Source: Bacteroidia bacterium (GTDB lineage: Bacteria; Bacteroidota; Bacteroidia; Chitinophagales; Chitinophagaceae). From it: a stretch of DNA of 64,000 bases. The notes under the pieces are model-generated. The model was not told where the DNA came from. It made no database searches and saw only the letters and a list, made by a program, of their open reading frames with translations. The position numbers and the translations under genes are program-made. Within the stretch, counting starts at the first letter, position 1, and each line of letters starts with the position of its first letter. The stretch spans positions 248,001 through 312,000 of the forward strand of contig JAUIBA010000001.1 of NCBI GenBank assembly GCA_030427635.1, in the 5' to 3' direction. Of the stretch, positions 45,310-54,397 are shown in pieces.

Positions 45310-47469
45310 TTACCACAAATGCAGGTTTATGACATTGTGTTTTATCAGCAGATACATAGCTACACCTGTTAATACTACAATCAGAAAAAGAGCCGGCAGT
45401 ATAGGCTGCTTCTTTTTACGGAATGGGTCATTGAAGCTGATGCGGGCACCATTGGGCAGCTCAGCCAGGTGTGTAAGCGTTTTACCAAACTGAATGTTGA
45501 TAAGTACATTGGCATTAATAGCCCAGCCGTTTGCATCCAGCAGGGGGGCCAGGTTACGTTTCCTCAGTTTCAGCCATGCCAGTATCATAGCCGGGCCTGA
45601 TATTACCAGCAGCAGCCCTACAATAGCTATCGGCATCTTCCACCACGTGAGCTTCAGGAATCCACCCACAAACGATGCCAGTACGCCACCTATGGCACCC
45701 AGTGCCAGACCTATAGCTGCAAAAATGCCCACAAACTTACCTACATCAAATGGCTGCTCCGGAGCTTTTTTATCATCTTTCGGTGCATCAGCTTTTGCTG
45801 GCATAGATGATATATTAGTGTTCATATCGGCCATTACTTTGTCGTTTTGCGAGCTGGCCATTTTATTGATGGTGGTCTCTATGAAGTTTGCGGCTTTACG
45901 GTAAGGCGAGAAAAACGCCTGACGTATACTGATGGGGTTCTCTACTATTTTTACGATAGTAGCATCCCAGTCCTGACCTTTTCTGTCAAAGAACAATGCA
46001 TTCCTCCCTATTACCAAATTATCAGTATCTCCATTGGTAAGGGCGGCTACTATTGTCTTTTTTGCACCGGTAGCCCTGCTTATACAGTTGCAATATATAA
46101 GATACATGCCGCTGTAAGATGAGAGCGCATTTTGTCGCCCCATATCGTTTACCTCTATACACAGGTCACAGCTACGCTGGTCTATATATAGTGTACCTGC
46201 CTGAAATATGGCTTTTTCTTCAGGTGAATAGAAGTCAAAGAAGGTTACAAAGTTTTTCAGCAGTTTATACAGGTCACGGTGATAGCGTACCAGCCTGTTT
46301 ACAGCCAGTATGTTATCGGCCTCTTTACTTACTGCTTTATCTGCTGCTATCAGTGCTGCTATGCTTTCCCGGCCATTTCCTGCCAGTATCGCTGTTACCC
46401 TGTCCATACCCAGTGGCTCGGCTTCTGCACCTGCTTTTGCTGCCATCCAGTCCACATATGGCTTAAAATAACCGGCCAGACTGTTCCACTCCTGCTCCGT
46501 GAGTTCGTTATGTCCCGTCCCGAATTTCTTCTCTGCTACCAGAGTCCGGAAAGCATTAATCGGGCTTTCCCATGCCGGGTTAATACCTATTGTCAGCGGC
46601 AGTGTTTTGCCTGCTTCTATTTTTGCCAGCGGATATTGGGCTATCTCATCCATGGCCTGAGAGAGGTCCCGTCCTGTAATTGTCTCTACACGGGCCACCT
46701 GCAGGTTCAGTGCATTGGTTGCCTGCACATCAAATGCCGCAAGGCGGCACCTGATAAAATAATCATCAACCTTCGATTTTATAGCGGTATAAGCTGCATA
46801 TGCTGCACCTGTAGCATCGCCCAGTGGGGTAATGGTATCAGCCGCCTGCTCCTGCTGTTGCCGCCATGCTGCATATTTTGTACATGCATCATAGAATTTA
46901 CCTGTCAGCTCTTCCTGTATACCATCTTTTCCGCTTCGGTCTTTCACCGTGCCTACACATTTGCTCACTTCGGCTATCAGCTGCTTTACATCAGCATCGT
47001 CTGTAGCATCTTCCGATATTACGCCATCGCCATTAAAGCGGGTGTTGGCAAATATTTTCGTTGTGTCTGAGGTGTCGGCTACTGTAAGTCCGTCGTCCTC
47101 GCTTTTCCCCATTGTTTTCAGTATCACCCTCGCCGACTCCGACAGTAATCTGCCATGTTCCGTATCGGTATTGATAGATGATATACTGAATGTGGATGCT
47201 GGTCTTATTATCTCTGCAGGGTCTTTCAGTACAGATGATATCCAGTTTACCGCAGCTATTACTTCCGGTACATGTATTTGTCCGTCACTGTCAGTATCTA
47301 CCAGCTCCAGTGTTTTTGTATCTATTTCCAGCCCTTTTATAGGACAGCTGAGTGCTGTCCATAACTTCGGGTCCAGTTCGGCAAGATGTATAAGGTCTCC
47401 AGCCGACTCTATATTGACACGCTTTACGCCGCCAACTGTAGAAAAATGCCATGTGTGAGTGTGTGCCAT
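45310..47469 (-). CDS. Large membrane protein with EF-hand-like motifs, unknown function
   Basis: A 719-residue protein I cannot name. Near residues 55-70 it has a canonical EF-hand loop, DTDSDGQIHVPEV, and a second looser one, TRFNGDGVISED, at about residue 140. The middle ~350 residues are helical and soluble. The C-terminal ~170 residues hold about four membrane helices (GIFAAIGLALGAIGGVLASFVGG, MPIAIVGLLLVISGPAMILAWL, LPALFLIVVLTGVAMYLLI). The start at 47469 (MAHTHTWHF) is chosen over a Met eight codons upstream. It stands alone with its own terminator. Calcium-regulated membrane function is an inference. Confidence 0.75.
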   Translation of the reverse strand: MAHTHTWHFSTVGGVKRVNIESAGDLIHLAELDPKLWTALSCPIKGLEIDTKTLELVDTDSDGQIHVPEVIAAVNWISSVLKDPAEIIRPASTFSISSINTDTEHGRLLSESARVILKTMGKSEDDGLTVADTSDTTKIFANTRFNGDGVISEDATDDADVKQLIAEVSKCVGTVKDRSGKDGIQEELTGKFYDACTKYAAWRQQQEQAADTITPLGDATGAAYAAYTAIKSKVDDYFIRCRLAAFDVQATNALNLQVARVETITGRDLSQAMDEIAQYPLAKIEAGKTLPLTIGINPAWESPINAFRTLVAEKKFGTGHNELTEQEWNSLAGYFKPYVDWMAAKAGAEAEPLGMDRVTAILAGNGRESIAALIAADKAVSKEADNILAVNRLVRYHRDLYKLLKNFVTFFDFYSPEEKAIFQAGTLYIDQRSCDLCIEVNDMGRQNALSSYSGMYLIYCNCISRATGAKKTIVAALTNGDTDNLVIGRNALFFDRKGQDWDATIVKIVENPISIRQAFFSPYRKAANFIETTINKMASSQNDKVMADMNTNISSMPAKADAPKDDKKAPEQPFDVGKFVGIFAAIGLALGAIGGVLASFVGGFLKLTWWKMPIAIVGLLLVISGPAMILAWLKLRKRNLAPLLDANGWAINANVLINIQFGKTLTHLAELPNGARISFNDPFRKKKQPILPALFLIVVLTGVAMYLLIKHNVINLHLW

Positions 47470-47562
47470 ATTGACTGCGTATTGATTCAGCAATTAATTT
47501 ACGGTAAATAACAGCATGGAGTACCTGTCGGCACCCATTTTGTTTGTTTATGGCACAAAAAA

Positions 47563-47590
47563 AACCTTTGCAGCAGACACTGCAAAGGTT
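47563..47590 (-). terminator. Intrinsic terminator of the DUF3276 gene
   Basis: Arms AACCTTTGCAG (47563-47573) and CTGCAAAGGTT (47580-47590), followed on the minus strand by a run of Ts (plus-strand As, 47557-47562). Confidence 0.82.
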
Positions 47591-47614
47591 CCGTATGTTA
47601 AAGAATCGTAGTTA

Positions 47615-48055
47615 TTACATCTTCCATTCATCTACACTGGCACTGTTGTCGCTTTCTGCAGTTACCGGTGCTACTGTATCGGCAGACGCTACCATATTGC
47701 CTTCTTCATTCTCCTGGTCATGGTTGAATGCGTCAAAGTCAAAATCAGGCATCAGATCTGTCTTTACAAAATTGATGGTGTCTGTGAGTCCGGCAAGAAA
47801 CTTATTGAAATCTTCCTTGTACAGGAACATCTTATGACGGTCATAACCATTATCATCAAAACGCTTCTTGCTCTCAGTAATTGTGATAAAATAATCGTTA
47901 CCCCGCGTAGCACGCACATCAAAGAAATATGTTCTTCTTTTACCTGCTTTTATACGTTTACTGTAAAGGCTTTCATTGCGGCTGTCGTTCCTGTTGTCGT
48001 CAAAGTTCTTGTTATCGTAACCCACAAAGTCTGTTTTTAGTGATGAATACGTCAC
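47615..48055 (-). CDS. DUF3276/PUR-domain nucleic acid-binding protein
   Basis: A 146-residue protein with a PUR-alpha-like domain (DUF3276): SLYSKRIKAGKRRTYFFDVRATRGNDYFITITESKK and HKMFLYKEDFNKFLAGL. Members bind single-stranded DNA or RNA. An acidic, probably disordered tail follows (about residues 100-146). The GTG start at 48055 is uncertain, because a TAAATTTG box overlaps it and no in-frame ATG precedes the domain. Confidence 0.85.
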   Translation of the reverse strand: MTYSSLKTDFVGYDNKNFDDNRNDSRNESLYSKRIKAGKRRTYFFDVRATRGNDYFITITESKKRFDDNGYDRHKMFLYKEDFNKFLAGLTDTINFVKTDLMPDFDFDAFNHDQENEEGNMVASADTVAPVTAESDNSASVDEWKM

Positions 48056-48197
48056 AAATTTAATTAAACAGATTTAGTATCCAAATAAATTTGAAGCCTG
48101 TGGAACAATGTGTGCATAACCCCTGAATTACTGTTTATACATGCATTTCACCCTTTTGAAGCTTATGTTACTGACTCGGCTTTACGCAATAACTGGT

Positions 48198-48205
48198 TAT
48201 ATTTG
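48198..48205 (+). promoter_or_regulatory. -7 box of the rfbF-rfbG operon
   Basis: TATATTTG, an exact TAnnTTTG match 18 bp upstream of the rfbF ATG at 48224. Confidence 0.6.
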
Positions 48206-48223
48206 TTGCCAATCCACTTACCG

Positions 48224-48997
48224 ATGAAAGTAGTCATTTTTGCAGGAGGCCGGGGTACCAGAATTTCTGAAGAGTCCCAGCTCCGCCCTAAACCCATGAT
48301 AGAAATAGGTGGCAAGCCTATATTGTGGCACATAATGAAGATATATGCCGCATATGGTCATACAGAATTTATTATCTGTCTGGGCTATAAGGGCCATATG
48401 ATAAAGGAGTACTTTGCCAATTACTTTCTGCACAACGCCGATATTACCGTAGACCTTTCCAACAACTCGCTGGAAGTTCATAAAAACTCGTCAGAGCCTT
48501 TCCGTATATCACTTATTGATACCGGGCTGGATACTATGACGGCAGGCAGGCTGAAGCGGGTATTGCCTTATGTGGGTAATGAGCCATTTATGCTTACCTA
48601 CGGCGATGGTGTTTGTAATGTTAATATAGATGAGCTGATGTCGTTTCACCGCAATAGCGGGCGCATATGTACTATGACGGCCATACAAGCCACCAGCCGT
48701 TTTGGCGTGCTGAAGATGGCTGATAATGGTGCCATCTCCAGCTTTGAGGAAAAACCTGCCGACTCCGGCACATGGATAAACGGAGGCTTCTTTGTGGTAG
48801 AACCCGGCATTGCCGATTATCTGCATGATGATGCCGACGACATTATGTGGGAGCGCCAGCCTATGAATGACCTGGCAGCCAATGGTCAGATTGCTGCTTT
48901 CCGCCATCACGGATTCTGGAAATGTATGGATACGCTGCGTGATAAAGAGGAGCTGGAACAAATGTGGGAAAACAAGCCTGAATGGAAAAAATGGTAG
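48224..48997 (+). CDS. rfbF: Glucose-1-phosphate cytidylyltransferase
   Basis: A 257-residue nucleotidyltransferase making CDP-glucose from CTP and glucose-1-phosphate. It shows KVVIFAGGRGTRISEESQLR, the sugar-phosphate block PKPMIEIGGKPILWHIMK, LTYGDGVCNV and the C-terminal GFWKCMDTLRDKEELEQMW, all diagnostic of RfbF. The start at 48224 follows the promoter box. It overlaps rfbG by 16 bp. Confidence 0.93.
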   Translation: MKVVIFAGGRGTRISEESQLRPKPMIEIGGKPILWHIMKIYAAYGHTEFIICLGYKGHMIKEYFANYFLHNADITVDLSNNSLEVHKNSSEPFRISLIDTGLDTMTAGRLKRVLPYVGNEPFMLTYGDGVCNVNIDELMSFHRNSGRICTMTAIQATSRFGVLKMADNGAISSFEEKPADSGTWINGGFFVVEPGIADYLHDDADDIMWERQPMNDLAANGQIAAFRHHGFWKCMDTLRDKEELEQMWENKPEWKKW

Positions 48998-50067
48998 GAA
49001 TGGAACAGCTGCGCCAGGCGTATGCAGGCAAAAGGGTATTCCTTACCGGACATACCGGATTTAAAGGGTCGTGGATGCTGCAGATGCTGTACGCACTGGG
49101 GGCCAATGTAAAAGGATATGCACTGGCTCCTGAAAAGCCTAATGACCTGTATCATCAGATAGAGGGTGATAAACTTTGTTACAGCTCAGTGATAGCCGAT
49201 ATCTGCGATAAGCAGCGGCTGCAGACAGAGCTGGTACGGTTTGAGCCGGATTTTGTCTTTCATCTGGCTGCGCAGCCACTGGTGAGGAGAGGGTATGAGT
49301 TGCCTTCATATACATTTATGGTCAATGCGCAGGGAACTGCACACGTACTGGATGCTATACGTGCTGTAGAAAACCCATTGACAGCGGTCATGATTACTAC
49401 CGACAAGGTATATGACAATCCGGAAAGGGGAGTGCCGTTTACCGAGGAAGATAAGCTGGGCGGTTATGACCCATACTCTGCCAGCAAGGCATCGGCAGAG
49501 ATAGTAATAGAGTCTTACAGGCGTTCCTTTTTTAATCCGTCACAGTACGATAAGCACCTGAAGTCAGTGGCATCGGCCAGGGCGGGTAATGTAATAGGTG
49601 GTGGCGATTATTCTGATGACCGTATTGTGGCCGACATTGTTCGTGCTATATCTTTTGATGAAACCGTAGGCCTGCGCAATCCTGCATCTGTGCGCCCATG
49701 GCAGCATGTGCTGGAGCCATTGGCTGCATATCTGATGCTGGGTGCTGCTATGGCTGCTGCACCTACACAGTATTGCACAGCTTATAACTTTGGCCCTAAC
49801 CCTGATGATATGCTTACGGTAGAAGACCTTACCCGGCTTTTCATTGAGTTTTACGGACAGGGCAATTATGAGGTTACCGGTGATGCCAAAGCGCTGCATG
49901 AGGCTAAACTATTGCTGCTGGATAGCAGCAAAGCGCTCAGAGACCTGGGCTGGCAGTCGGTAATGGATGCACGCACTGCCATACGCTGGACCGCCGAATG
50001 GTATGCCGACCGGCAGACTCCTGCACAGGAAAAATGCATGTGGCAGATAGAGAACTATTTTAAATAA
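48982..50067 (+). CDS. rfbG: CDP-glucose 4,6-dehydratase
   Basis: A 361-residue extended SDR enzyme that forms CDP-4-keto-6-deoxyglucose. The Rossmann motif VFLTGHTGFKGSWM, HLAAQPLVRRGYE, ITTDKVYDN and YDPYSASKASAE are typical of RfbG. It overlaps rfbF, so the two are co-translated. An alternative start is at 48991. Confidence 0.93.
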   Translation: MEKMVGMEQLRQAYAGKRVFLTGHTGFKGSWMLQMLYALGANVKGYALAPEKPNDLYHQIEGDKLCYSSVIADICDKQRLQTELVRFEPDFVFHLAAQPLVRRGYELPSYTFMVNAQGTAHVLDAIRAVENPLTAVMITTDKVYDNPERGVPFTEEDKLGGYDPYSASKASAEIVIESYRRSFFNPSQYDKHLKSVASARAGNVIGGGDYSDDRIVADIVRAISFDETVGLRNPASVRPWQHVLEPLAAYLMLGAAMAAAPTQYCTAYNFGPNPDDMLTVEDLTRLFIEFYGQGNYEVTGDAKALHEAKLLLLDSSKALRDLGWQSVMDARTAIRWTAEWYADRQTPAQEKCMWQIENYFK

Positions 50068-50082
50068 CGTATTGCTTACTAT

Positions 50083-50619
50083 ATGCATATAGAGCGTTTG
50101 CCACTGGAAGGTGCATGCCTTATTACCTTACCTTTCTCACAGGATGTAAGGGGTAGTTTTGTAAAGACTTTTCACAATACGATACTCCGCGAGTCTGGAA
50201 TAGACTTCACGCTCAGAGAAAGCTATTATTCATTTTCTGCCAGAAATGTTATCAGAGGTATGCATTTTCAGCTGCCACCTCACCAGCATAGCAAGATTGT
50301 TTTCTGTCCTGTTGGCGCTATACTGGATGTTATTGTAGATCTCCGTGCAGGCTCCGCTACTTATGGACAGTACTATGCTCAGGAGCTCAGCAGAGACAAT
50401 CATAAAGCATACTTTATACCAGAGGGCTTTGCTCATGGATTCAAAGCGCTGACTGATGATGCTATGACCTATTATCTGGTGTCATCAGAGTACAGTCGGG
50501 AGCATGATACAGGCATATTATGGAACAGCTTCGGATTTGACTGGCAAACAGAAAGCCCTGTTCTCTCAGCCCGGGACTGCTCATTTGCACCACTCAGCGA
50601 CTTTAATAGCCCCTTCTAA
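50083..50619 (+). CDS. Sugar nucleotide 3,5-epimerase (RfbC/RmlC family)
   Basis: A 178-residue cupin epimerase. It has the family's FSQDVRGSFVKTFH, SARNVIRGMHFQLPPHQHSKI (catalytic His region), GAILDVIVDLRAGSATYG and FIPEGFAHGF. RmlC acts on dTDP sugars, but here it follows rfbF and rfbG by 15 bp and may epimerise a CDP-4-keto-6-deoxy sugar instead. It could also serve the dTDP pathway begun by rmlA-rmlB elsewhere in the window. Confidence 0.88.
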   Translation: MHIERLPLEGACLITLPFSQDVRGSFVKTFHNTILRESGIDFTLRESYYSFSARNVIRGMHFQLPPHQHSKIVFCPVGAILDVIVDLRAGSATYGQYYAQELSRDNHKAYFIPEGFAHGFKALTDDAMTYYLVSSEYSREHDTGILWNSFGFDWQTESPVLSARDCSFAPLSDFNSPF

Positions 50620-50647
50620 GACAGTTGGCAGGGTAGTGTAAGTTCTA

Positions 50648-51295
50648 TTACAAATGTGCGGCTATCAGACCACTTACTTCAGTTGCCCTATTGTATATCA
50701 TTATGTGTGAGCCACCCTGTACCCAATGGTCAGGGTGTACATTGCCGGGATATAAAACACGGTCTTTGGTGCCGTGAATATGTATCAGACCTGCAGGCAC
50801 TGTGTCATTTTTCCATGTAAGCAGTGCATTCACACAAGATTTTACAAAAGCAGGGTCTCCATCGCTTATTACCTTTCTCAGCAGGCTGCGCTCTTCTTTG
50901 GTTTCAGCCCCCAGACTGAATAACTCAAACCGGAAAGGATAGTTAAACAGGTTTGCCGGTACCAGCTGAGACCTGTTAAGCCAGTTAATGAAGCTGTTTT
51001 TATAGCCTACTTCATTTCGTGTTTTGGCACTGGATACAATGATGGCTTTTCGCACCGTGAATGCTTTGGCTATCTCTGTTGTCAGCATTCCGCCAAATGA
51101 GAGTCCCAGAACTATAGGGTTTTCTTCGGGTATGGTCTGAAACATACGCTTGGCATAGGATGCCATATGGTCTTCCTCATGCCACGGCACCCATGGTACC
51201 GCTACAAAGCGATAGCCCGGTATCTGTAATTGTGAAAACAGCCGGTGGTCGGCACCTAAACCGCTGATACAATATATGTTGGTATGCAATGGCAT
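50648..51295 (-). CDS. Alpha/beta hydrolase
   Basis: A 215-residue alpha/beta-hydrolase fold protein. The nucleophile elbow is GLSFGGML, the acid lies in HGTKDRVLYP and the catalytic His in QGGSHIMIY. The oxyanion region is ISGLGADHRLF. The substrate is unknown and there is no signal peptide. It lies 13 bp downstream of the ROK kinase on the same strand and may be the third gene of the transporter-kinase operon. Confidence 0.83.
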   Translation of the reverse strand: MPLHTNIYCISGLGADHRLFSQLQIPGYRFVAVPWVPWHEEDHMASYAKRMFQTIPEENPIVLGLSFGGMLTTEIAKAFTVRKAIIVSSAKTRNEVGYKNSFINWLNRSQLVPANLFNYPFRFELFSLGAETKEERSLLRKVISDGDPAFVKSCVNALLTWKNDTVPAGLIHIHGTKDRVLYPGNVHPDHWVQGGSHIMIYNRATEVSGLIAAHL

Positions 51296-51308
51296 GAACT
51301 ATTATGAA

Positions 51309-52244
51309 TTACCAGGCCAGTGCACTGGCTCCCAGTATGGCAGCATCAGCATCGGGTAGGGCAGACTGCAGCAGTTTTACCTTGTTTTTAAATATGTTCA
51401 GCATGTTTTCTTCCATATACTTCCGCGTCGGAGTCAGCAGCATCTCACCCGCATTGGCCAGCCCGCCAAAGAATATAATAGCTTCAGGAGATGTTACCGC
51501 TACCGTATCGGCCAGCGTCTCTCCCAGTATTCTTGCTGTATAGTCAAATAGTTCCAGTGCCAGCGCATCACCATTCATTGCTGCATTATGAATGCTGCGG
51601 GCATCAGGTGTACCCTTGCGCAGCATACTCTCATCCGTTCTGTTACTTAGCCATTCCGTTGCAGTTCGTACAATGCCGGTTGCAGAGCAGTAAGCCTCCA
51701 GACATCCCCTGCGGCCACAGCCACACTCCCTGCCACCTCTTACGGCTATCACATGCCCCAGCTCACCGGCAAAGCCATCATGCCCGTATATCAGTTTGCC
51801 ATTGGCTACAAAGCCACTACCTACACCGGTACCCAGTGTCACTACTATAAAGTCATTCATGCCCCGTGCTGCGCCATAGGTCATTTCCCCTATAGCAGCG
51901 GCGTTGGCATCATTGGTAAGTGTGCATGGCAGCCCTGTTTCACTGTTTATCAGTTTTGCAAGGGGTATTACACCACTCCATGGCAGGTTTGGGGCAAATG
52001 CTATTTCCCCGGTATAGTAATTGCCATTTGGTGCACCCACACCTATACCGGCTATATTTCCGGTACCGGCTGCTACCATATGAGGGTGTAATGCAGCCGC
52101 AAGTGCCTGAACAAAATCCTGTACCGTAGCATGAGCGCGGGTAGAAATGCTGCCTTTTGATATTATTTCACCTCTGCGGTTTACTATGCCAAAGGCAGTA
52201 TTGGTACCACCTACATCAATGCCCACCGTCAATGCTTGCATCAT
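51309..52244 (-). CDS. ROK family glucokinase
   Basis: A 311-residue sugar kinase. It has the ATP-binding [15 protein letters not shown], the catalytic [25 protein letters not shown] and the ROK zinc motif [15 protein letters not shown] with three cysteines. It phosphorylates glucose or a related hexose after uptake. It overlaps the transporter gene by 29 bp, with no later possible start before the glycine-rich loop. Confidence 0.92.
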   Translation of the reverse strand: MMQALTVGIDVGGTNTAFGIVNRRGEIISKGSISTRAHATVQDFVQALAAALHPHMVAAGTGNIAGIGVGAPNGNYYTGEIAFAPNLPWSGVIPLAKLINSETGLPCTLTNDANAAAIGEMTYGAARGMNDFIVVTLGTGVGSGFVANGKLIYGHDGFAGELGHVIAVRGGRECGCGRRGCLEAYCSATGIVRTATEWLSNRTDESMLRKGTPDARSIHNAAMNGDALALELFDYTARILGETLADTVAVTSPEAIIFFGGLANAGEMLLTPTRKYMEENMLNIFKNKVKLLQSALPDADAAILGASALAW

Positions 52245-53880
52245 AGTCTATTCCCTGTTTTTGAAGTATGCGGCGTACTGCAAAGCCAAACCATGCCAGA
52301 TACGCAAACCCCGCAGCTGGCAGCCAGTAGGATTTATGGATGCCTATTGCCGCTATATCGGCCAGCTTGCCTTGTATGGGAGGTATGATAGCCCCGCCTA
52401 GTATCATCATTATCAGAAATGCCGAGCCCTGAGACGTGTACTTCCCAAGTCCGGCTATAGCCAGTACAAAGATGCAGGGCCACATAATAGAGCAGAAAAG
52501 GCCACCACTGAGGAATGAATATATAGCTACCTGACCCGTAGTAAATATACCCAGCAGCATAGCTGCCATACCCAGCATAGCAAATGCCATGAGGGTAGTA
52601 GCTGGCTTGTCTTTAGTGAGATAGAAGGCTATCAGCTGAATAAATACACATATTATGTAGCCATAGAATGATGAAATATCGTTGCCTGCCACTGCATTTA
52701 CACCCAGCACTACACCAAAGGCTGCCACCGGAACAAATACCACCAGCACGGTACGCAGGGTAGCTCCGGGCTCAAATATCTTTATAGAGCCTGCCCACCG
52801 GCCTATCATAAGACTACCCCAGTAGAGCGATATGAATGGCGCCACCTGTGATGATGAGTATCCGCCAAAGGCTTCCTGACCCAGCAGCTCTCCCAGATTG
52901 CTCTGAATAGTTACCTCTACACCTACATATGCAAATATGGCCAGCATACCCAGTACCAGCTGGGGGTATTGCATGGCGCCCCATTCTTCGGGTTTGCGGG
53001 TGGCGCGGCTCAGTGCCACAAGCAGTATGCCTACAGTAAGCACCAGCCCGGCCAGCAGCCACAGAAAGCGCTCTGTCTGCAACTCTGCTATCACAGCAGT
53101 ATCTGTACTCTGGTTGCGATAGCTGTTAAATACAGGAATAAACACGGCCGCAAGGCACAGCGTCATGAACAGTAGGGTACGCAACGCCTTGGGCGAGCTT
53201 TCAGCATCAGCCTCATATTTACCCGCCGGTAGCTTGCGGGAGAAGAAAAACAGGGAGGCCGCCAGCAAAAACAGAGCGCCTACACATGCATACAATATAG
53301 TTACCTTATCCAGTCCCAGCGATTGTATCTGTTCGTCGGCAGCTACAGTAGTGCCAAAAAGTGCCAGCGCTACCACTATGGGGCCTATAGCAGTGCCAAA
53401 TGAGTTGATGCCGCCACCCAGCGTTATGCGGTGTGCGCCGGTTTCAGGTGTGCCCAGCAGCGCAGCAAAAGGATTGGCAGCGGTTTGCTGAAGTGAAAAG
53501 CCAAGTGCAACAGCAAACAACCCGGCCAGCATGCCGGCAAATGTATTGGCATTTACCGCCAGTATCATCACCACAGCCCCTATTGCCGAAAACAGCAGCC
53601 CATATACAATACTGTTTTTATAGCCCCATTTAGCTATCAGGTCTATACGTGCTACAGATGCCACTGCATACAGCGCCAGCGCCCCAAGGTAGTAGGCCAG
53701 ATAGAATGCAAAGTCTATGAGCTGCGATTGAAACTGATCCAGATGGAAATAATGCTTGCAGAATGGTATGAAAACACCGTTACCGGCAGCTATAAATCCC
53801 CAGAAGAAAAAAACAGTTACCAGTATAGGCAGTGCGCCCTTTACTGAGTTTCCGGTAGCGGGCTGTCCGGCTTCTTTCAT
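52216..53880 (-). CDS. Sugar/H+ symporter of the MFS FHS family (FucP/GluP-like)
   Basis: A 554-residue inner membrane transporter with about twelve to fourteen helices. Family features are [21 protein letters not shown] at the N-terminus, [22 protein letters not shown] (NPF motif) and [12 protein letters not shown]. It is longer than usual because of a central ~80-residue insertion with extra helices (about residues 235-320). Its overlap with the ROK kinase gene suggests uptake of glucose or galactose for that kinase. Confidence 0.88.
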   Translation of the reverse strand: MKEAGQPATGNSVKGALPILVTVFFFWGFIAAGNGVFIPFCKHYFHLDQFQSQLIDFAFYLAYYLGALALYAVASVARIDLIAKWGYKNSIVYGLLFSAIGAVVMILAVNANTFAGMLAGLFAVALGFSLQQTAANPFAALLGTPETGAHRITLGGGINSFGTAIGPIVVALALFGTTVAADEQIQSLGLDKVTILYACVGALFLLAASLFFFSRKLPAGKYEADAESSPKALRTLLFMTLCLAAVFIPVFNSYRNQSTDTAVIAELQTERFLWLLAGLVLTVGILLVALSRATRKPEEWGAMQYPQLVLGMLAIFAYVGVEVTIQSNLGELLGQEAFGGYSSSQVAPFISLYWGSLMIGRWAGSIKIFEPGATLRTVLVVFVPVAAFGVVLGVNAVAGNDISSFYGYIICVFIQLIAFYLTKDKPATTLMAFAMLGMAAMLLGIFTTGQVAIYSFLSGGLFCSIMWPCIFVLAIAGLGKYTSQGSAFLIMMILGGAIIPPIQGKLADIAAIGIHKSYWLPAAGFAYLAWFGFAVRRILQKQGIDYDASIDGGH

Positions 53881-53930
53881 GTTCAGCTATTTTCCGGTAA
53901 GATAGTCGTTTCCGGGTGAAATGAAAAGAA

Positions 53931-53956
53931 AACGCCGGAGCGTACACCCCGGCGTT
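53931..53956. terminator. Terminator upstream of the transporter, downstream of the lipoprotein operon
   Basis: Arms AACGCCGG (53931-53938) and CCGGCGTT (53949-53956), with T-rich tracts on both sides. On the minus strand it ends the operon that finishes at 53980. Confidence 0.72.
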
Positions 53957-53979
53957 TTTATAGTTTCACGCTACCGTTA

Positions 53980-54390
53980 TTAGTGTGTATCCTCACTCAC
54001 CGGCATACTTATTGTCACAGCTGCCTGATTTTTGATGGTATATTGAAGACCACCTCTTACCCTTTGTAATACAGCATAGTCATATCCTTTCCCGAAAATA
54101 TAGTAGTTACCATTCCATAGGTTTGAGAAGGTGCATGTCTGCAGGTTATTCACTTTGCTGCAGATTGCTGAGTCGTCATATACACCATCGGCCGGCGCAT
54201 CTGTTGCATTGTATTTAATATATACAACCATGCTGTCAAGATTACAGGCATCGCCATGGTGTGCCGGATATACAATGAGGCTTGCATTACCGCCTTTGCC
54301 CCCAATAGTATACATAGGGTCGTGCTTGCAGCCGGTAACAATAGCCGATACTGCTATAAAAGTGCTTAGAGTTATGGTGCGTATAGACAT
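53980..54390 (-). CDS. Small lipoprotein, last gene of the MbnP/peroxidase operon
   Basis: A 136-residue predicted lipoprotein (lipobox VTGC, Cys21) that I do not recognise. The body is beta-rich with four further cysteines or so (ACNLDSMVVYIKYNA, SAICSKVNNLQTCTFSNLW). The start at 54390 is chosen over a frame that would overlap the peroxidase. It follows the peroxidase by 7 bp, so it is probably co-expressed and may take part in the same electron-transfer or copper function. Confidence 0.7.
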   Translation of the reverse strand: MSIRTITLSTFIAVSAIVTGCKHDPMYTIGGKGGNASLIVYPAHHGDACNLDSMVVYIKYNATDAPADGVYDDSAICSKVNNLQTCTFSNLWNGNYYIFGKGYDYAVLQRVRGGLQYTIKNQAAVTISMPVSEDTH

Positions 54391-54397
54391 GTTCGGT

